Source: Polytrichum commune
Taxonomy: Eukaryota; Streptophyta; Polytrichopsida; Polytrichales; Polytrichaceae
Direction: 5' to 3'
NCBI GenBank assembly: GCA_950295325.1
Contig: OX485809.1
Location: 41,879,081-41,943,080 of the forward strand
Length of the DNA stretch: 64,000 nt
The notes below the pieces were generated by a model, which made no database searches, had not been told where the DNA came from, and saw only the letters and a list, made by a program, of their open reading frames with translations. Made by a program: the position numbers and the translations under genes. Below, in pieces: positions 57,863 through 64,000 of the stretch. Every line of letters starts with the position of its first letter. Position 1 is the first letter of the stretch.

Positions 57863-60812
57863 ATGGGGAGCATGAACACAACCCCCAACGGTTGTTATGT
57901 AAACCTGTCGTCTGCCAGGGCGAATCAAGACTCCATGCGGTCAGCCAGGGATCAGGGCCGGATGCTTCTGCTGGAACCTCCAATAGAGCACTGGATGGAA
58001 CAAAGAAAGAACTGCTCCCCTCCACCTTACTTAGATTCCAGTAAGGGTTGCAGTCCGGGCCGAGGCTTGAAAAGCAGCGACCCGGACAAGGACATGTACA
58101 TAATGTTGGATCCAGACAAATTCCCTGCCCCACATCTCGCCAACATAGAGGAAGACTATCCGCTGTTCCCCAAGCCTTTCCCGGCTCCTGAAACTCCTCA
58201 AGAGCTCATGGAATTCCTCTCTCGCTCCTGGAGTATTCCTTCTGTGGATGTGGCCAGGCATGTGGGCTATGTCATCAAGGCCATTGAGGCAGGACCCCAC
58301 CACACGTCACTCGAAGAGCCTACACTAGAAACTGCCCCCTTCACTTTCGCCTCGAACCTCACTTCTCAGTTTGTGGTGGATCGATTGATGGCTCCCACTT
58401 CGGTGAGTTCTGCTATTTAGTTATTTCTTGTTGTTTTGTGAATTGTACAATTGTACAAGTGGAACCTTACCTTTGCAAAGCATTGTTGGGGTCTAGGATC
58501 CTACAATAGCTTCGACAAAGGTGACCCCAGCAGTCTGCCCTCAACCCATTGTAATGCTTGGGCTGGTTACCTATGTCAAATGGTATACCTATGGTAATGG
58601 TACTTTATGCCGTGTTTTGCGGATTGTACAATGGTTCTGCATAATGCTGGTAGGTTACCTTCGTCAAAGCATTGTTGGCGTCCAGGATTCTACAGAACCT
58701 TTGGACAATTATAGCTTTGAAGAAGGTAACCCCAGCATTCTGCCCTCAATCATTGTGATGCTGGGGTTGGTGACCTATGTCAATTGGGTTACCTTTGTTA
58801 ATGCTTAGAATGGTGAGTTGCTCTTGCCAAAGCTCTAAGCGTTGAGTTGCATCAAGTGGCCACCGTTAACAAATCAGGCATTGCAGGAGGCATCACCCTT
58901 TGTTTCACGAAGGAATTCATACAGCAGCGGCCCATTGGCATTATTGAGCCCTCCTCTGTCACCGCGAACAGTGGAGGATTACAAGGTACTTCTTGTTCCT
59001 CTTTGTGTTCCCTTGGGCTGCATAATGGTGAAAGGGGGAGGCTTATGTTAAGTTGAATTGACTCAGTGGTGCTTACGAGTGTTGGTTGTATCTTTATAGG
59101 AATTCCTGCTATTACCAAGAGAGGCCCCTGAAATTGCCAAATATAATTTCTTGTATATAGAAGGGAGGTTAATCTGCGCACTCTGATGCTCCCGAGTTTC
59201 TGTGAACAGTTTCGAAGGAGCTTCAGCTTGGTTCGGGGACCCCTCTCTGGGATGTCCATGGGGCGCTGGATAAAGGATTTCAAGACCAGGAAGAAAGAAG
59301 CTAATAGATGTCAGAATGCGCAAGTCCACGCCGCCGTGTCGGTTGCTGGGGTTGCTGCTGCCATAGCTGCTGTCACAGCTGCAACTGCAGCATCAGCACA
59401 AGAGGATGCTTCCTCAAAAACTTCCATGGCTGTTGCCTCCGCAGCTGCTCTGGTTGCAGCCCAGTGTGTGGAGGTGGCAGAAAGCTTGGGTGCAGATCGT
59501 GATCGTCTTGCATCAGTTGTCAGCTCTGCTGTTAGTGTTCGTTCAGCTGGAGATATTATGACCCTAACCGCTGCAGCTGCCACATGTGAGTAGCTTTCTT
59601 TGCGTCACAAAGATGAAAATCATGTTGTGCATAAATGCTGTTCCCTATTTGAGCTTTTTGTAAGTAAGATTAGATGATTAACAGAAACCTGTTCACCTCC
59701 TTTTGCTCACAGCGCTGCGAGGAGCCGCAACATTGAGGGCAAGAAGAATAAAAGAGGCACGAAGGCTATCTGCTGTCACACCCTATGACAAAGCGACCAG
59801 CTGCCCTTCCATGTCTTTCAGTGGTCAAGATACGGAAACCGAAGAAAGTGAGGCAGAATACAATTGCCATGATATTCTTGCCAGGGGTTTTGAGTTCCTC
59901 AAGAGATCCAAAAATGGTGTGATATATGCTCCCCTTTTTGTTAGGGTTTACATATCAAGTTTTGCAAGTTTTGGGAAAGGAGGAAGGTGCCATGTAAAGT
60001 GCATGTAAATTGTTAAACATTTCTGGCTGGAATCTTAAAGTATCCTAGTTACTATGATTCACATTGTGAAGCATTGAGTCCCCTTTGCAGTGAAACTTTG
60101 AAGTTCCATATTTTTGCTTGTCCTCAAGGTGAGGAATAATGCTAGATACAATTCTAATATACAGCAGTCTTACAGAACTGTTTCTGATGGTGGGTACAGG
60201 TGACTTGCATTGGAAGAATGTGTTTGTGTATCTAAACAAAGTTGGCCAGGTCACTATCAAGCTGCAAAGCAAGCACATGAGGGGGGCACTGACAACAAAC
60301 AAAAAGAGTGAGTTGTAGCATCTAAATTTGATGTCAACTATTACATAAAGATACTGGTACCTAGTGTGGGTCGGTCTTTAATATTTTTGAGGGCTAACTG
60401 CTTCAACCTGCAGCTTTTATCTCTAGGAAACTGGTTTCGTTGTCTACTAGAATTGGAATTCAGTGATTATGCTGGATTACATCTGGACCTGTTTCTACCA
60501 GACTCTCTTCTGCATCGTTTCCTTTCAAGACGATGCTGACTTTATTCAAGCTTCTCGGTGATGCAGACTTGTGCCCTGTTTTTGACATTTTTGTGTGTCA
60601 TACTTGCAGGCACTGTATTCCAAGTGTATCCTGATATACCTGCATGGCCAGGGCGAAATATTCTGGATGGCAGTGAGCACCGGCGATACTTTGCTCTTAA
60701 GACTAACAGTGGTGACATGGAATTTGAATGCAAGAACAAGGAGGACCATCAAGTGTGGACAGATGGTATTGCTCGCCTTCTTTACATCTCCAGCCAATGC
60801 CGCAGGAGATAA
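57863..60812 (+). CDS. VAN3-binding/FORKED-like protein (DUF828 plus plant PH-like domain), 6 coding exons
   Basis: Exons are 57863-58402, 58887-58985, 59210-59585, 59713-59916, 60200-60307 and 60610-60812. They total 1530 nt, 509 aa plus stop, all with GT-AG introns and closing phases. The family binds the VAN3 ARF-GAP in Arabidopsis and acts in auxin canalization, PIN trafficking and leaf vein patterning at trans-Golgi and plasma membrane. Landmarks are [18 protein letters not shown] (residues about 116-133, start of DUF828), [33 protein letters not shown], an Ala-rich helical stretch [38 protein letters not shown] and [14 protein letters not shown]. The PH-like domain then runs from about residue 390: [60 protein letters not shown]. 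The start is the first ATG after an in-frame TGA at 57818; a second Met is at codon 4. The upstream module is shared with the HACD gene. No coding defect was seen. Confidence 0.92.
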
Positions 60813-61995
60813 CATGATTGAGCACCCCAAGGTAGCCCTGTAGAAGCCTGTATGTAGTTGTGCATGGCGGTGTAAATTTATTTCACTCATTCTTCCCTGG
60901 TTAACTCTCATCTTCAAAAAGTGGGGTTTTTTCTCGTGATCTCTTTTTGAGAGGCCAGAAGCGTTTAGGGTTTGAGAGGCTTGAACGCTCAAACTACAGG
61001 GGTTGTGTACATAACAATTTCCTAGCGGGGTAGATGTTTCCAAAGGATAAATGGCGACAAAACCCCAAAAAGTTTGTTCAATAGAAGTTTTGCAGAATGT
61101 GAAGAACATGCGTTTGTCCCTCACGAACCAAAAGTAGATTGTTGCTTCCGTGTCAATTGTGTTTTCCTTCATATGTCATCAGTTCTGTCAAAGTCTTGGA
61201 CTTCAGTGTGGGAGCAAATGCCAATCTGACAGGTAGTAGTTCACAATAACATTCTCTAAAATGATATATGTGCCTAAAAGGGTCTGCAATTTTCAACAAA
61301 GTGATGTTTGAAATTTAGTGCACCGGTGTATCATCTTTCCAGGACGATCATCTCTGTGAACAAGGAATTCATGTATCAGTTCTTGTATTCTGAAGCTTGT
61401 GTTTGGGACTTCAGCATTGATGTTAAGGCATTGCAGTGTGACTGCCACTGACTAGGAATTAACTCTCAAGTAGAGAACAACATATATACATAAATTATGT
61501 TCCTTAATGTGGCTTGGTAAGTAGCACAAGGACAATGCTAAGCTGTGTGGGTATTATAGGGAAAATGCAGCTCAAGTGAGCCGCTCATTTAACATTTGAA
61601 AGGGCGAGTCTGGGCCTCTTGCCACCAGACCAAGGCTCATATTCTTAAGAGGTGTGGTATCTTGCCTCACACTTGAGTCCACAGTCTTAACTTAGATATT
61701 TTTGTGTAACACATAGCTGTCTTGGCATGGTATTGAAAACCTCAATTGTTGGATTTGAGGTTTCATATCATGTTTTCTAGAAAACGTGTTGAAATGGAAA
61801 CTTATATTTAAAGAAGAATGGACTCCGAAGTTTTTTTTTCCAAAATCTAGACTTTTTTGTTTACTCTGAATCTATGTGCAAATCAGTTGATACACAATTT
61901 CAATTTTCCTATTTCTAGGAGAAATATATGTGAAGAGTCCTCAGTGTTTCTTTGAAAATTTATCATTTTGTAATATGATGAAAGAAGTTAACAAA
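60813..61995. other. 3' flank of the VAN3-binding-like gene and intergenic DNA
   Basis: The early part is probably 3' UTR. The 208-codon minus frame at 60546-61172 overlaps the last exon antisense and shows no domain. Confidence 0.5.
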
Positions 61996-62724
61996 CTCCT
62001 TTGGTAAGATGAATTCACAGAAGTGCAAACTCAATTTCATGATTTTGCAAACTAATTTAGCAACAGTTTCTACCAATTTCATTGGAATCATGAACGAAGT
62101 TCACTATACAAACAACATGAACCATGAACCAATTCATAAAATTGTGGAACTTTATGTCACACAAAACTAGTTATGTGCTCTGCTCATGTGATCAACACTC
62201 TTCCCACAATCAAATCCACAACCACACTACACTCTCAAATCCATGATATTGCACACTCCATCTACATGGGGTTTGTGTTGCTTGCTTTGATGTACAATAA
62301 TCAAAGACCAAAGAAGAACCAACATTGCTTGCATCTTGGCTTTGAGGTTTTGTAATGAAAGGCCAAAGAAAAATTGACATAGAGGCTAGACGCTTCTTTG
62401 TAAATACAAAACAAAGAGGAACCAATGAACACAAAGACGGCAAAGAATGCGAAACAAAAAGGCGAGAAGTTGAGAAGTTGAGTATGAAAACTACATAGTG
62501 TGAAAAGATTTATGAAATTGGTTTGGAAGATTCATGAAATTGCTCGAGGTAAAGGTCCACTATCATGAAATTGAGGTGTGCCACATGTCAAGTCGGTTTA
62601 GAAGTAGTTTAGACGGTTCATGAATTGGTAGAACACTATGGCAACATTGGTTGGAAGATTCATGAACTAGCTTGGAAAAAAAAAATTGAGTTTGCACATC
62701 CGCGAAGTCAGCTTACCAAAGGGG
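61996..62724. mobile_element. TIR element of about 730 bp
   Basis: The left end reads CTCCTTTGGTAAGATGAATT and continues to GTGCAAACTCAATTT. The right end, inverted, reads CCCCTTTGGTAAGCTGACTT and also continues to GTGCAAACTCAATTT. This gives terminal inverted repeats of about 42 bp with roughly six mismatches. The interior repeats GGAAGATTCATGAA-type phrases at 62525, 62610 and 62650. No target duplication could be set and no transposase is present, so the superfamily is open. Confidence 0.65.
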
Positions 62725-62989
62725 TATTTTTATTTGATTTCAAATAGAACTAGACGAGATGACTCCAATGTTGCCACCGGTGTGAAATATTATGTTGCTT
62801 TGCCTTTTAGGTTGTCTCAATCTAAATGTAATCTTGAACATGGCATCATGAGAATTAGAGGGCTCATGAAGACTACTAGCTCCTTTCAAAGGTGAACACC
62901 TTGAATGGGTGCAAACAGTTGGTTTGTACCTATTTCCTCTAAGGGCAAGAGGCAAGGGATTACCCTGTCTACAACTCCATTCTAGTGAA
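62725..62989. other. Intergenic DNA
   Basis: Nothing recognised. Confidence 0.4.
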
Positions 62990-63145
62990 ACTTTTTTCCA
63001 TGTTTAAGAATGTACTCCTAGGCAATCTCAAGTCTTTCTTTCAAGTGGACCACAAAGTTGTTATAAGTCTATATTTCGCAGAGGCCACCGCGCTCCACTA
63101 CCCATTGCACTCCAAAACTCTAAGGAATTAGCCTTTTTGTCACCA
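62990..63145 (+). pseudogene. LINE reverse-transcriptase tail fragment
   Basis: The plus strand reads FKNVLLGNLKSFFQVDHKVV then ISLYFAEAT, matching FENVVLGNLKSFFQLDHQVD then ISLYVMEAT on the minus strand at 41136-41444. A stop follows. It is the third locus of the same LINE family in this window. Confidence 0.6.
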
Positions 63146-64000
63146 TCTTGATATACTTCTAGTCCCACAAGCCTTTTAGGCTCAAGCATGGAAAATATAC
63201 ATGAAAATAGGTATGCCCTCCTATTGTGACAAGTGTATCATATATAATAAGGGAAGTAGGTTCAGTTCTATGGAAATTGTCATTCCAACATCATGGAGCC
63301 CTCTAATGGGGTTTCAAGCAAATTTAGTACCGATTTTGTGCACCATTGGTGTCCCCTGGGGTGGAGTCTTCATTGAAACCTAAATGATTTGCGTGGGTCG
63401 CTATGAAATTAAACCCCTATATATAAGATGTTTATAGAGAAAAAAAATGTATATGTACTAATGGCATACTAGAAAATGAACTCGTGTATTCATACTAAGC
63501 TTTTTAATGTAATGTAATAAATTCCTCCACTACATATACAACATAAAATCTTGAGTTGAATGAGCATTTGCTACATATAAAATCCATTTTGACTTCCCAA
63601 TGAGAAAGATGTCAAACAAATTTTCATCCATAGCATGTAACGCAACGATTGCATCAAGCAAACAAAAACAAGAGCACAATAACTTAGCCACAAATTAAAG
63701 AGAAAAACTTGAGGGAGCCCATGAGCGCTCCAAGAGCCATTAATTTGTAAAAGCCTAGAGCCCAATTGCAAACCCCAACAAGAATGGAAAAAATAGTCAT
63801 TGGAGACTAATACCATACGACGTTAATGAATGAAAACGTGAATTGAATGAAACTAACACGTCTCTTGTCAAAATATTTCCTAAACCCTAGGGCCTTTATT
63901 TTATTTTATTTTAAATGTACATAAATTCAAGATTCTTAACAACCTTTTTTAATGTACACACTAGGGAAAATATTACCTCTCCCTTTTGTAAACTAGTGGG
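63146..64000. other. AT-rich intergenic DNA
   Basis: No gene is supported; short open frames on both strands lack recognisable features. Confidence 0.4.

Noticed and set aside
59063-59583. Minus-strand frames opposite the Ala-rich exon
   Set aside because: Shadows of the GC-rich Ala repeat coding region on the plus strand.
60546-61172. 208-codon minus-strand open frame
   Set aside because: Antisense to the last exon of the VAN3-binding-like gene; no motifs.

Overview
The window looks like nuclear DNA of a land plant. Three spliced, plant-type protein genes sit on the + strand, all with GT-AG introns whose phases close exactly. They are separated by tens of kb of AT-rich, repeat-derived DNA containing decayed DNA transposons, MITEs, LINE tails and one tRNA-derived SINE. 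There are no operons, CRISPR arrays or rRNAs, and no free-standing tRNA was seen. The exact clade cannot be fixed from the sequence.

Layout. 1-2.5 kb: dispersed repeats and two nested MITEs. 2.5-6.5 kb: a 3-hydroxyacyl-CoA dehydratase (HACD/PTPLA) gene, 9 coding exons, 229 aa. 8.3-11.4 kb: a diverged tandem duplication split by a PIF/Harbinger-like MITE, a dispersed repeat and a partial Mutator-type terminal repeat. 12.9-16.4 kb: an AMI1-like amidase, 10 exons, 472 aa, with complete Lys-Ser-Ser catalytic residues. 17.6-21.5 kb: a second copy of a hAT-type MITE, LINE tails, and a 1145-bp Mutator-type element with two 475-bp inverted arms and a perfect 9-bp target-site duplication. 21.5-56 kb: a transposon graveyard with a decayed PIF/Harbinger transposase, a long foldback element, further MITEs, two inverted copies of a pogo/Tigger-like transposase pseudogene, LINE tails, a second poly-G MITE and a SINE with 12-bp target-site duplications. 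It also holds one isolated exon-like stretch (32382-32498). 56.3-60.8 kb: a VAN3-binding/FORKED-like gene (DUF828 plus plant PH-like domain), 6 coding exons, 509 aa. 61-64 kb: another TIR element and a LINE tail.

The most unusual observation is that the HACD gene and the VAN3-binding-like gene encode unrelated proteins but share a homologous upstream block of about 1.1-1.2 kb (about 2520-3648 and 56258-57433), in the same orientation. In both, the homology ends just after a pyrimidine tract and TTCCAG, which looks like a splice acceptor. This suggests a mobile or duplicated promoter/5' UTR-intron module. Each copy also contains the same internal tandem duplication.

The three genes can be loosely tied to auxin or membrane biology: indole-3-acetamide hydrolysis (AMI1), auxin canalization and PIN trafficking (VAN3-binding/FORKED-like), and very-long-chain fatty acid synthesis (HACD). 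Nothing in the sequence shows that they act together.
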